15,674 bases of DNA from Pseudomonadota bacterium (lineage in GTDB: Bacteria; Pseudomonadota; Alphaproteobacteria; Reyranellales; Reyranellaceae), in assembly GCA_023436825.1 (NCBI GenBank), contig JAEZHS010000663.1:1-15674 (forward strand), given 5' to 3'. The translations under genes were made by a program, and so were the position numbers. Below the pieces are notes generated by a model, which was given only the letters and a program-made list of their open reading frames with translations, was not told where the DNA came from and searched no databases. Of the stretch, positions 1-8,304 are shown one piece after another; within the stretch, counting starts at the first letter, position 1; each line of letters starts with the position of its first letter.

Positions 1-1858
1 CATCCGGTCCGCTCTCGGGATGCGCCAGAAGGGCGGCCTTGCGCACCAGGCCGGTCGCCTCGACACGCAGGGTGACGATCTGCACCGGATCGCCGTCGGC
101 GGCAAAGCCGTAGCGCTGGCGATGCACATCGGCGAAGCCTGCCGCCAACGCCTGCAAGGTCACCTTGGAGACGGGGCCGTCGGGCACGGCGACGCTCAGC
201 TCATAGTTCTGGCCGTGATAGCGCATGTCGACGGTGCGCGTGATGTGCCGGTCGGCGGAGGCGATGCCTTCCTGCTCGAACCAGCGCTCGGCGCGCTCGG
301 CCAGGGCGGCGAAACCCTCGGCGACCTCGGCAGTCGATGCCTCGGTCGCGGGCATCAGGCGCGTCAGCGCAAAGTCGGCGCGCAGGTCGGTCAGCAGCAG
401 GCCCATGGCGCAGAGAATGCCGGGGTTGGCCGGCACCAGCACGCGGCCGATCTCGAGCTCCTTGGCCAGCCGCGCGGCATGCAGCGGTCCCGCGCCGCCG
501 AACGCCATCAACGTGTAGTCGCGCGGATCGTGGCCGCGCTGCACGGAGATGACGCGGATGGCGCGCGCCATGTTCGCCGTGACGACGGACAGGATGCCCT
601 GCGCCGTCTGCGGCACGCCGAGACCCAGTCGCGCGGCCACCTCGCCGACCGCACGCTCGGCGAGGTCTTGCCGGATCTTCATGCGGCCGCCCAGCAGATG
701 CTTCGGGTTCAGCGTCTGCAGCACGACGTTGGCGTCGGTGACGGCGGGCTCCGGATTGCCTTGGTCGTAGCAGGCCGGACCGGGATCGGCGCCGGCCGAA
801 CGCGGCCCCACCTTCAGAAGGCCGCCGCTGTCGATGTAGGCGATCGAGCCGCCGCCCGCGCCGACCGTATGGATGTCGAGCATCGGCGCCTTGATAGGAT
901 AGCCGTGCACGGTGGCCTCGGCGGCGAGCCGGCAACGCCCGCCCTGCAGGAGCGCCACATCGGTCGAGGTGCCGCCCATGTCGAAGGTTATGAGGTCCTC
1001 GAAGCCGGCCAGCCGACCGATCGCCTGGGCGCCGACCACGCCGGTCGACGGGCCCGACAGCACGGTGCGTACCGGCATCTTGGCCGCCGTGGCAAAGCCG
1101 ATGACGCCGCCGTTGGACTGCGTAAGATGCGGCGTCGCCGTCATGCCGAGCGCTTCCAGCCGCGGGCTCAGCCGGCGGATGTAGTTCTCCATCACCGGTC
1201 CGAGATAGGCGTTCAGCACGACCGTCGACAGGCGCTCATACTCACGGAACTCCGGCGCGATCTCGTGGCCGGCCGAGATGAAGGCGTCGGGCATCTCCTC
1301 GCGCAGGATCTTCACCGCGCGCTGCTCGTGATCGGGACGGATGAAGCCGTAGAGGAACGATACGGCGACGGCCTTCACGCCCGCCGCCTTCAGGTCGCGG
1401 GCGGCGGCACGCATCCTGTCTTCGTCGAGCGGTACGTCGACCTCGCCGGTGTGGCGCAGGCGCTCGGGCACTTCCAGCCGCAGGTCTCGCGGCACCAGGG
1501 TTTTGGGCTTGTCGGCCTGGATGTCATAGAGGTCAGGCCGCTTCTGGCGGCCGATCTCCAGCAGATCGCGGAACCCGTCGGTGGTCACCAACCCGGTCTT
1601 CACGCCGCGATGCTGGATCAGCGCGTTGGTCGCAACCGTGGTGCCGTGGCCGAAATAGCTGATCGGCGCGGCCGGCCGGTCGCCGGCCTCGGGCGCGACC
1701 CGACGCATCCCCTCCTCCACGCCCTGGGCAATGCCGCGCGAGGGATCGTCGGGCGTCGATGGAACCTTCCAGGTGTCGACCCGACCTTCCTGCTCGTCGA
1801 ACAGGCAGACGTCGGTGAACGTTCCGCCCGAATCCACGCCAACACGCCAACGCGACAT
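1..1858 (-). CDS. Hydantoinase/oxoprolinase subunit A (copy 1, C-terminus cut by window edge)
   Basis: Reading from the ATG at 1858, the frame stays open to the window edge (about 619 residues). Family members are usually near 690, so the last ~70 residues lie outside. Visible motifs: GVDSGGTFTD at residues 7-16 (sugar-kinase/Hsp70-like phosphate loop), HGTTVATNAL near 69-79, DMGGTSTDVALL near 290-301, and a glycine-rich VGAGGGSIAYID near 327-338. These are hallmarks of the HyuA/5-oxoprolinase A family, which with subunit B uses ATP to open cyclic amides (hydantoins, 5-oxoproline) in the cytoplasm. The gene starts 5 bp after the Rieske oxygenase stop codon, so the two are very probably co-transcribed and translationally coupled; the ribosome-binding site is weak. 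A subunit B gene is expected just beyond position 1. The family call is firm; the substrate is unknown. Confidence 0.93.
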   Translation of the reverse strand, partial: MSRWRVGVDSGGTFTDVCLFDEQEGRVDTWKVPSTPDDPSRGIAQGVEEGMRRVAPEAGDRPAAPISYFGHGTTVATNALIQHRGVKTGLVTTDGFRDLLEIGRQKRPDLYDIQADKPKTLVPRDLRLEVPERLRHTGEVDVPLDEDRMRAAARDLKAAGVKAVAVSFLYGFIRPDHEQRAVKILREEMPDAFISAGHEIAPEFREYERLSTVVLNAYLGPVMENYIRRLSPRLEALGMTATPHLTQSNGGVIGFATAAKMPVRTVLSGPSTGVVGAQAIGRLAGFEDLITFDMGGTSTDVALLQGGRCRLAAEATVHGYPIKAPMLDIHTVGAGGGSIAYIDSGGLLKVGPRSAGADPGPACYDQGNPEPAVTDANVVLQTLNPKHLLGGRMKIRQDLAERAVGEVAARLGLGVPQTAQGILSVVTANMARAIRVISVQRGHDPRDYTLMAFGGAGPLHAARLAKELEIGRVLVPANPGILCAMGLLLTDLRADFALTRLMPATEASTAEVAEGFAALAERAERWFEQEGIASADRHITRTVDMRYHGQNYELSVAVPDGPVSKVTLQALAAGFADVHRQRYGFAADGDPVQIVTLRVEATGLVRKAALLAHPESGPD

Positions 1859-1863
1859 GCAGG

Positions 1864-3195
1864 TCACTCGGCGGCTTGTCGTACCGCCGGATGGACCGAC
1901 GAATCGAGCGTCATGGCATAGACTTCCTGCCACGGCTTGTCGCTGTCAGGGCTGATGAAATAGCCGCTGCGTGCCCCACGATACACGTTGGGGTCTTCGG
2001 CGCCGGGCGGCCGTGTCCCGTTCTCGCCGAGCGCCCGTGCCGCGCGCAAAAGCCGCCGGCGCGTACGGGTGATCATCTGGTCCGACGGCGCCAGATGCTC
2101 GTGGGAGAAGTCGGTGATGGGCCCCATGCTCTCGGTGATCGCCTGGTCCTGCAGGTGGATGCCGTCGATGCCGCTGTAGATCCGGTTGCTGCGCTGGGCT
2201 TCGCGGTCGATGCCCCAGTCGTTGGTCTCGTCCATGGCCATGCGCCAGCGGCCCAGCCAATCCGTGGTGTTGGGCAGCATCTTGATGCCGCCGCGGCCGG
2301 TACCGCCGATCGGCGTGCCGTCCTTGAACCTGGGCTGCGGCAGGGCCTGCGCCGACTTCGCATGCTTCCAGAAGATGAAGACGAACATGCAGTGGCCGTC
2401 GTCGAGCGGCACCCAGGCGCGGGCGTGCATATGGCTGTTGAATTCGCCATTGGGCGCCTGCGACCAGCAGGGGAACAGGAAATTGGCGAAGCGCCAATAG
2501 GTCTGGCCCGGCCCGGCGGCGCGGTACCCGGCATACTGCGTGCCCCACGGCGCATCGGCGACGTGGTACTGCGGCGCGCGGTTGGTGATGGTGAAGTAGA
2601 ACGGGTCGGTTTCGGGGACGTCCGCTGGGTCGACGTGGCCGCCGTGCAGAAAGCCGAAATGGGCGGTGTCGATCTCGCCCTCGAGCGCCTGCAGCCAGTT
2701 GCAATTGCGCTGCATCATATGGACGACGATCTCGTCCGGCGGCAGGTCGAGCACCTCGAAGGCGGGCAGAGATTGCGGCGCGCCTTCACCCATATGCACC
2801 CAGACCAGGCCGGCACGCTCCATGACGCGATAGGCCTTGGCCTTCACCTTGTGCTTGAAATCCTGGTCTTCGGTCACGTTCGGCATATCCAGGCAGTTGC
2901 CGGCGACGTCGAACTTCCAGCCGTGATAGATGCAGCGCAGGCCGCCCTGCTCGTTGCGGCCGAGGAACAGCGAGGCGCAGCGGTGCGGGCAGCGATGGTC
3001 CATCACGCCGACCCGGCCGGCGCTGTCGCGGAAGGCCAAGAGCTTCTCGCCCAGCAGCATGAAGCGTGTCGGCGGGCCATCACGCTCCAGTTCCGACGAT
3101 CTGAGCGCCGGCAGCCAGTAGTGCCGCATCAGTCGGCCCATGGGCGTGCCGGGGCCGACCTGGGTGAGTTCAGCGCCTTCGCTCGCCGTGGTCAT
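1864..3195 (-). CDS. Rieske [2Fe-2S] aromatic-ring oxygenase, alpha subunit (phthalate 4,5-dioxygenase-like)
   Basis: This is a 443-residue cytoplasmic oxygenase component. The N-terminal Rieske domain shows Cys69-Pro-His71 and Cys88-x2-His91, the [2Fe-2S] ligands. The catalytic domain has Asp176-x2-His179-x4-His184, the mononuclear iron site and its bridging Asp; Asp350 in HLQDQAI is the likely third iron ligand. Length, ligand spacing and the C-terminal half resemble phthalate-dioxygenase-type enzymes, which hydroxylate or demethylate aromatic or heterocyclic substrates using electrons from a separate reductase. No reductase or ferredoxin gene is visible here. I chose the ATG at 3195 because AGAGGTGA sits 7 nt upstream; an in-frame extension to 3270 lacks such a site and has low-complexity sequence. 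The gene lies 55 bp after the alpha/beta hydrolase and 5 bp before hydantoinase subunit A. Family certain; substrate unknown. Confidence 0.94.
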   Translation of the reverse strand: MTTASEGAELTQVGPGTPMGRLMRHYWLPALRSSELERDGPPTRFMLLGEKLLAFRDSAGRVGVMDHRCPHRCASLFLGRNEQGGLRCIYHGWKFDVAGNCLDMPNVTEDQDFKHKVKAKAYRVMERAGLVWVHMGEGAPQSLPAFEVLDLPPDEIVVHMMQRNCNWLQALEGEIDTAHFGFLHGGHVDPADVPETDPFYFTITNRAPQYHVADAPWGTQYAGYRAAGPGQTYWRFANFLFPCWSQAPNGEFNSHMHARAWVPLDDGHCMFVFIFWKHAKSAQALPQPRFKDGTPIGGTGRGGIKMLPNTTDWLGRWRMAMDETNDWGIDREAQRSNRIYSGIDGIHLQDQAITESMGPITDFSHEHLAPSDQMITRTRRRLLRAARALGENGTRPPGAEDPNVYRGARSGYFISPDSDKPWQEVYAMTLDSSVHPAVRQAAE

Positions 3196-3250
3196 GTCGT
3201 CACCTCTGGCTGTTGGGCTGGCGAAGGATAGCGGCGGAGACTGAGCGGCG

Positions 3251-4303
3251 CTACCGGACCGCCGGCGCACCTTGCAGCAGCTCTGCCAAGGGCTGCCTGT
3301 AGAACTTCGCCATGCCGGTCGTACCGTGGCCGCGCGTGTCCTCGCTGGCCGGGATCAGGAACAGGCGCGTATTCTTGATCTGCTTCAGCGCCGCTTCGGT
3401 GAGCCCGGTCTCCGGCGGATTGCGCTCGTCGTCGGCGGCGTTGATGACCAGCACCGCAGCCTTGATGCGCGTCAGACCGGGCGATGGATCATAGTCGCCC
3501 GAGGATTCCCACTGATAGAGATAGTCGTTGGCATCGGCGTTGGTCAGCGCAGCCAGCCGCTGGTCCAAAAGCTTGTCGGCGGCGTCGCGGGTCGGCGCCG
3601 CCTTCTGGTGAGCGAGCGTGCCGCCGTTGGTGGCGACGTTGTAGAACACCGCCGCCGTGCGGAACGCTTTCGGCTGGATCGTGTAGTCGCCGCCCTTCCA
3701 GTCGGGATCGTTGCGGATGGAATCGATGATCAGGCGGCGCATCATCCAGTTGCGGCTGGCCATCGCCGTCGGCTGCGAGGCCATCGGCACCAGCGCATCC
3801 ATGAAGTCGGGATACTTCACGCCCCACAGCCAGGTGTGCATGCCGCCCATCGAGTTGCCGATCACCAAGCGCAGGTGGTTGATGCCCAGCCCCTCCTTCA
3901 CCAGCCGGTACTGTGCATCGACCATGTCGGCGTAGTTGTACCTGGGGAACTTCGCCTTCAGCCCGTCGGAGGGCTTCGAGGATTTCCCGTGGCCGATCGA
4001 GTCGGGAATGATGACGTAGTACTTGGTGGCGTCGAGCGGCTGGCCGGCGCCGAACAGCTCACCGGCGAAGGTGGGCGTCAACATGCTGGCCGCCGAACCG
4101 GTGGTGCCGTGCAACACCAGCACCGGCTGCCCAGACGGTTCGCCGATGGTGGTGTAGGCGAGCTTCATCTCGGGCATGACCTCGCCGGTATGGAACTTGA
4201 AGTCGCGGGCGACCCATTCGCCGGTCTTCGGTGCGGGATAGTCGGCAGCAATTGCCGGCGCGGCGAAGACCGCCAGCACCAACGCGACAAGCACGCGCTT
4301 CAT
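3251..4303 (-). CDS. Exported alpha/beta-fold hydrolase, homoserine acetyltransferase (MetX)-like
   Basis: This 350-residue protein begins with a clear signal peptide: MKR, a hydrophobic stretch, then APAIAA at residues 15-20, with cleavage likely just before DYPAP. The mature part is an alpha/beta hydrolase. The nucleophile elbow is GNSMGGM (Ser151), with Asp291/Asp292 in NAADDERNPPE as the acid and His326 in DTRGHGTTG as the base. The elbow and the following WLWGVKYPDF region resemble MetX-type acyltransferases. However, export and the catabolic context argue for a periplasmic esterase or amidase-like hydrolase rather than methionine biosynthesis (inference). The ATG at 4303 is preceded by GGGAGG at good spacing; the frame runs further upstream but would overlap the next gene and the palindrome. 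It is the first gene after the 4347-4404 hairpin and is followed 55 bp later by the Rieske oxygenase gene. Confidence 0.9.
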   Translation of the reverse strand: MKRVLVALVLAVFAAPAIAADYPAPKTGEWVARDFKFHTGEVMPEMKLAYTTIGEPSGQPVLVLHGTTGSAASMLTPTFAGELFGAGQPLDATKYYVIIPDSIGHGKSSKPSDGLKAKFPRYNYADMVDAQYRLVKEGLGINHLRLVIGNSMGGMHTWLWGVKYPDFMDALVPMASQPTAMASRNWMMRRLIIDSIRNDPDWKGGDYTIQPKAFRTAAVFYNVATNGGTLAHQKAAPTRDAADKLLDQRLAALTNADANDYLYQWESSGDYDPSPGLTRIKAAVLVINAADDERNPPETGLTEAALKQIKNTRLFLIPASEDTRGHGTTGMAKFYRQPLAELLQGAPAVR

Positions 4304-4346
4304 GGAAACCTCCCTGCCCTTCGTTGGGAGGAGCTTAAGGCTCATT

Positions 4347-4404
4347 GCCGGGGACGCGCCACTAGAGGTGGAGTTTACTCCGCCTCTAGTGGCGCGCCCC
4401 CGGC
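4347..4404. repeat. 27-bp-arm palindrome (strong hairpin) at the deacylase 3' end
   Basis: Arms 4347-4373 and 4378-4404 pair almost completely around a 4-nt TTTA loop. The core CGCGCCACTAGAGG is matched perfectly by CCTCTAGTGGCGCG. Only the pairs 4354/4397 and 4369/4382 depart from Watson-Crick. The outer base falls in the deacylase TAG stop codon (4404-4406). There is no T-tract on either side, so it is not a textbook intrinsic terminator. It may still stop or protect the deacylase transcript, or be a dispersed REP/MITE-like element. Confidence 0.8.
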
Positions 4405-6125
4405 TAACGAGCGCCGCGGACCAGCCGTCCCGGCAGGGCGCCGGTGAATTCGCCGTCGCGGTAGGTGACCTCGCCGCCGACGATGGTGACGCGGTAGCCC
4501 TCGGCCTTCTGCTCCAGCCGGCGGCCGCCACCGGGCAGGTTGTGCACCGGGCGTGGAGCGGCGACGCTGAGGCGGTCGAGGTCGATCAGGTTGATGTCGG
4601 CCTTGTAGCCCATCGCCAGCCGGCCTCGGTCGCCCAGCCCGACGGTGCGGGCGGGCACGTCGGTGAGCTGCTGCACCGTCCAGGCGAGCGGCCAGCGCTC
4701 GCCCTTGCGGTCGCGCGTCCAGTAGGTCAGCGCGTGCGTGGGATAGCTCGCGTCGCAGATCAGGCCGTAATGCGCGCCGCCGTCGCCGAGCGCCATCACG
4801 GTGTTCTCATGCCTGAGCATGCTCGCCATGTTGGCGTCGGAGCAGTCGGTGTAGTTGGCGCCGGGATGGAACAGGATGGTTCGGCCGTCGCCCGACACCA
4901 GGAGGTCGTAGGCGAGCTCCAGCGGAGTCACGCCGAGAGCGGCGGCCCTGGCGTCCAGTCGCTCGACGGCGGGCGGCGTGTAGTTCGGCGGATCCCCCAG
5001 CACGAACATGTTGGCGACGCTGCGCATGAAGGCCAGCATGTTGGGATTTCTGTAGACCGGCTCCTCCTTCAGGAGCCGTGCCCGCATCGCCGGATCGCGC
5101 AGCCGCGCCAGTTTCTGCTCGAGCGGCATCCCCTCGATCGCGCGATAGCTCGGGCAGGTCGAGAACGGATGGAACGACAGTTCCAGCCCGTAGAGGACCG
5201 CCACCGGCCGCGCCGCCACCTGGCCCTTGATCGACAGGCCGTCGCGGTTGGCGCGCTCGACCTCGTGCAGAAGCGTCTTCCAGCGGCCGGGATAGAGCGA
5301 GATGTCGAGCAGGGTGAAGGAGAGCGGCCGGCCCGAGATCTCGACCAGCCGGCGCAGCATGGCGAACTCGGTCGAGCCTTCGGGCGTGGCATCCTGAAAG
5401 TCGTCGAGAAGCTGGATCACGCCCTTGCCCGCGCGGCGCATGCCGCGGGCGATCGCCGCCAGTTCCTCCTCGCCGGCCGTGATGGTCGGCGTGAGCGCGC
5501 CGTCGGGCGTGCGATGGAACAGCGAGCGCGAGGTGGTGAAGCCGAGCGCCCCGGCCTGCAGGCCCTCCTCCACCAGCACCGCCATCGCCGCCATGTCCGC
5601 CGTCGTCGCGGGCTCGCGATCGACGCCGCGACGGCCCATGACGAACACGCGCAAGGGCGCATGCGGCACCTGGGTCGCGAAGTCGATGTCGCAATGGCGC
5701 TGCGCCAGGGCATCGAGGTAATCCGGGAAGCTCTGCCAGTTCCACGGCACGCCCTCGCGCATCACCAGCTCGGGGATGTCCTCTACACCTTCCATGACCT
5801 TGATCAGGGTGTCGCGGTCCTGCGGCCGGCAGGGCGCGAAGCCCACGCCGCAATTGCCCATCACCACGGTGGTGACGCCATGGCCCGAGGACGGCACGAA
5901 GCGCTGGTCCCAGGTCGCCTGCCCGTCATAGTGGGTGTGGATGTCGACGAAGCCCGGCGTGACGGCAAGGCCCTTGGCGTCGATCTCCTCGCGCCCGGCG
6001 CCGGTTACACGGCCGACAGCCGCGATGCGGCCATCCTGCACGGCGACATCGGCGTCGCGCGCGGGACCCCCGGTGCCATCGAGCACGGTGCCGTCGCGGA
6101 CCACGAGATCGAATTGAGCGGCCAA
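4404..6125 (-). CDS. N-acyl-D-amino-acid deacylase family amidohydrolase
   Basis: This predicted 573-residue cytoplasmic metal hydrolase belongs to the urease-related amidohydrolase superfamily. The N-terminal beta-sandwich segment ([15 protein letters not shown], residues 5-19) leads to the metal motif His63-Thr-His65-Tyr-Asp67. GNCG follows at 90-93; Cys92 corresponds to the zinc-binding Cys of D-aminoacylases. Near the C-terminus are GDGGAHYG and [12 protein letters not shown], typical of this roughly 570-residue subfamily. Characterised relatives hydrolyse N-acyl-D-amino acids. I chose the TTG at 6125 because AGAAGGAGAG lies at good spacing and the protein then begins exactly at the domain; the ATG 5 nt upstream is out of frame, and the longer in-frame start at 6194 adds a non-homologous Arg-rich lead. 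It diverges from the second hydantoinase operon and ends at the large palindrome. The segment where D-aminoacylases carry a further metal His reads QLLDDFQ here. Confidence 0.9.
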   Translation of the reverse strand: MAAQFDLVVRDGTVLDGTGGPARDADVAVQDGRIAAVGRVTGAGREEIDAKGLAVTPGFVDIHTHYDGQATWDQRFVPSSGHGVTTVVMGNCGVGFAPCRPQDRDTLIKVMEGVEDIPELVMREGVPWNWQSFPDYLDALAQRHCDIDFATQVPHAPLRVFVMGRRGVDREPATTADMAAMAVLVEEGLQAGALGFTTSRSLFHRTPDGALTPTITAGEEELAAIARGMRRAGKGVIQLLDDFQDATPEGSTEFAMLRRLVEISGRPLSFTLLDISLYPGRWKTLLHEVERANRDGLSIKGQVAARPVAVLYGLELSFHPFSTCPSYRAIEGMPLEQKLARLRDPAMRARLLKEEPVYRNPNMLAFMRSVANMFVLGDPPNYTPPAVERLDARAAALGVTPLELAYDLLVSGDGRTILFHPGANYTDCSDANMASMLRHENTVMALGDGGAHYGLICDASYPTHALTYWTRDRKGERWPLAWTVQQLTDVPARTVGLGDRGRLAMGYKADINLIDLDRLSVAAPRPVHNLPGGGRRLEQKAEGYRVTIVGGEVTYRDGEFTGALPGRLVRGAR

Positions 6126-6241
6126 GGCATCTCTCCTTCTGCAGACGATGCGGCGCAGCCCGACGAAACTGCCATCGGCAAACGAGTCCCGCAAGCCGGC
6201 GATCCTCTGTAAGATTTCCGATGAATGGCAAAGGTCGCATC
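6126..6241. promoter_or_regulatory. Divergent intergenic region between deacylase and second hydantoinase operon
   Basis: These 116 bp separate two divergently transcribed blocks and must hold the promoter of the plus-strand operon and probably that of the minus-strand deacylase. On the minus strand, AGAAGGAGAG just upstream of 6125 is the deacylase ribosome-binding site. On the plus strand, AAAGG near 6230 precedes the ATG at 6242. I see no convincing -35/-10 pair and no clear operator palindrome. Confidence 0.4.
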
Positions 6242-8299
6242 ATGAAATTGGGCCGCTTCGAGATCGGTGTCGACATCGGCGGCACGTTCACCGACATCGT
6301 CTGCCGCGAGCGCGGCGGCGCGCTGCATGTCCTGAAGGTGCCGACGACCCGCGGCGATCCCAGCCAAGCGGTCATCAAGTCGATCGCCGAGCTCGCCGAA
6401 CGCTGGGGCGTCGCCGCCGACCGGATCGAGCGCTTCGCGCACGGCACGACGGTCGCCACCAATGCCGTGCTGGAGCGCAAAGGCGCGCGCATCGGCCTGC
6501 TCACCACCGCGGGGTTTCGCGACGTTCTGGAGATCGGCCGGCAACTGCGCACCGACGTCTATCGCGTCATCCTCGATCCTCAGACGCCGGTTTTCCTGGC
6601 GCCGCGTCGCTACCGGCGCGAGATCCCCGAACGACTGGATGCGTCCGGAACAGTTTTGACAGAGCTCGACGAGGCCGCCGTCGTGAAAGCGGCGGACGAG
6701 CTAGTGCAGGAAGGCGTGGAGGCGCTCGCGATCTCCCTCCTGTTCTCGTTCCGCAATCCGGCGCATGAACGGCGCGCCGCGGAGCTGATCCGCAAGCGCC
6801 ATCCCGGGCTAGCGCTGTCGCTCTCCCACGAAGTCGATCCGGCGTTCCGCGAATATGAGCGCACCGTCATCACCGCCTTCGACGCCTACCTGAAGCCGCG
6901 GGTCGACACTTATCTCGCGCGCCTCGGGGAAGGTCTCGCCAAGGCCGGCATCGATGCACCCTTGCAGGTCATGCAGTCGCGCGGCGGGCTCGCCATCGCC
7001 GAGGTCGCGCGCCAGCGCCCGGTCCGCCTGTTCCTGTCCGGGCCGGCGGCCGGGGTCATCGGCGGGCAGATCGTCGGCGCATCGGCGGCTACTGACGACC
7101 TGATCACGATCGATGTCGGCGGCACCTCGGCCGATATCGCGCTGATCAGCCGGCGCAAGCCGATGCTGCGCTCCGAGGGCGTGATCGGCGGCTATGCCGT
7201 GCGCGTGGGAATGGTCGATGTGACCACGCTCGGCGCGGGCGGCGGCAGCATCGCCCATCTCGACGCTTCGGGTGGATTGCGTGTCGGCCCCCACTCGGCC
7301 GGCTCCGAGCCCGGTCCGGCCTGCTACGGACGTGGTGGCGAGAACGCGACGGTGACCGATGCCTCCATCGTGCTGGGCTATCTCGATCCCGACTTCTTTG
7401 CCGGCGGCCGGCTGCGGCTCGAGCCCGCCAAAGCAGTCGAGGCGATCGACACCAAGGTGGCGAAGCCGCTCGGCATGACGACGGCAGAGGCGGCGCTCGG
7501 CATCCATCGCGTGCTCAACGCCCAGATGGCCGAAGGCATCCGCCTGGTCTCGGTGCGCCAGGGCATCGACCCCCGCACCTACGCCCTCGTGCCCCTGGGC
7601 GGCGCCGGCGGCATCCATGCCACGGCCCTGGCGCGCGAGCTCGGCATCCGCCGTATCATCGTCCCTCGCCTGCCCGGCGTGCTGTCGGCCGCGGGCCTGC
7701 TGGCGGCGCCGATCGAGCATGAGGTCACGACCGAGTTCGCCACGCCGATCAGCGCGCTCGATCTGGCGGCGCTTCGGGAAAAGCTCAGCGAGATCGACCG
7801 GCGGGCGGCCGCGCTGATGGCCGCCGAGAAGGCGGATGCGCATCAAGTCGCGATCAGCTACTTCGCCGACGTCTGCTACATTGGCCAGTCGTACAATCTC
7901 GAGATCCCGCTCCACCCCGACGATGCCGACCCGGCGGGCCGTCTCTATCGCGATTTCCTCGAAGCCCACGACCGCATCTACGGCCACAGTGTCGAGATTC
8001 CCGCCAAGATCGTGGGCGTGCGCACGGTCCATCGTGCCGGCGGCAGTGAGGTCCTCGACGAGATGCGGTTCGCCCCTTCCGGCGGCCCCCGGGAAATCGG
8101 CCAGCGCAAGATCATGGTGGAAGGCGAGCCGGGCTTCGTGACCGCCACCGTCTACGATCGCGACGCCCTGACCGAGGGCTTTTCGTTCTCCGGTCCGGCG
8201 ATCGTCCAGCAGTCCGACACGACCACCCTGGTCGAGCCGGGCTGGTCCTGTATGGTGGACTCCGCCGGCAATTTGATCGTCACGCGACCAGAGGGATGA
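6242..8299 (+). CDS. Hydantoinase/oxoprolinase subunit A (copy 2, complete)
   Basis: This 685-residue protein is full length for the HyuA/5-oxoprolinase A family. GVDIGGTFTD at residues 9-18 is the phosphate-binding loop. AHGTTVATNAVL lies near 66-77, DVGGTSADIALI near 291-302, and LGAGGGSIAHLD near 329-340. With subunit B encoded next, it should carry out ATP-dependent opening of a cyclic amide in the cytoplasm; the substrate cannot be told. The ATG at 6242 has AAAGG about 8 nt upstream; another in-frame ATG at 6221 has a poorer site and adds seven residues. The stop codon at 8297-8299 overlaps the first possible ATG of subunit B, indicating translational coupling. It is similar in motifs to copy 1 at the left edge but differs throughout in residue detail, so it is a paralogue rather than a recent duplicate. 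Confidence 0.95.
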   Translation: MKLGRFEIGVDIGGTFTDIVCRERGGALHVLKVPTTRGDPSQAVIKSIAELAERWGVAADRIERFAHGTTVATNAVLERKGARIGLLTTAGFRDVLEIGRQLRTDVYRVILDPQTPVFLAPRRYRREIPERLDASGTVLTELDEAAVVKAADELVQEGVEALAISLLFSFRNPAHERRAAELIRKRHPGLALSLSHEVDPAFREYERTVITAFDAYLKPRVDTYLARLGEGLAKAGIDAPLQVMQSRGGLAIAEVARQRPVRLFLSGPAAGVIGGQIVGASAATDDLITIDVGGTSADIALISRRKPMLRSEGVIGGYAVRVGMVDVTTLGAGGGSIAHLDASGGLRVGPHSAGSEPGPACYGRGGENATVTDASIVLGYLDPDFFAGGRLRLEPAKAVEAIDTKVAKPLGMTTAEAALGIHRVLNAQMAEGIRLVSVRQGIDPRTYALVPLGGAGGIHATALARELGIRRIIVPRLPGVLSAAGLLAAPIEHEVTTEFATPISALDLAALREKLSEIDRRAAALMAAEKADAHQVAISYFADVCYIGQSYNLEIPLHPDDADPAGRLYRDFLEAHDRIYGHSVEIPAKIVGVRTVHRAGGSEVLDEMRFAPSGGPREIGQRKIMVEGEPGFVTATVYDRDALTEGFSFSGPAIVQQSDTTTLVEPGWSCMVDSAGNLIVTRPEG

Positions 8300-8304
8300 C
8301 GGAC

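Noticed and set aside
20..1921. 633-codon open frame on the plus strand, opposite hydantoinase subunit A
   Set aside because: The minus frame carries all HyuA motifs. The plus frame product is rich in Arg, His, Gly and Ala with no family motif, as expected opposite GC-rich coding DNA.
1876..3231. 451-codon plus-strand open frame opposite the Rieske oxygenase
   Set aside because: It has no recognisable domain and mirrors the gene with [2Fe-2S] and iron-binding motifs on the other strand.
4347..4404. Palindromes as part of a CRISPR array
   Set aside because: There are no regularly spaced direct repeats; the palindromes are single and differ from one another.
4304..4531. N-terminal extension of the exported hydrolase to 4531
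   Set aside because: It would translate the palindrome and overlap the deacylase; the signal peptide and GGGAGG site fix the start at 4303.
4302..6212. 636-codon plus-strand open frame opposite the deacylase and across the palindrome
   Set aside because: It spans an intergenic palindrome and two gene ends, has no motif, and is antisense to a clear amidohydrolase.
6126..6241. Specific -35/-10 promoter call in the divergent gap
   Set aside because: No hexamer pair with proper spacing stood out, so only the region is recorded.
6809..8032. 407-codon minus-strand open frame inside hydantoinase subunit A copy 2
   Set aside because: It lies wholly antisense to a gene with intact family motifs and has no domain of its own.
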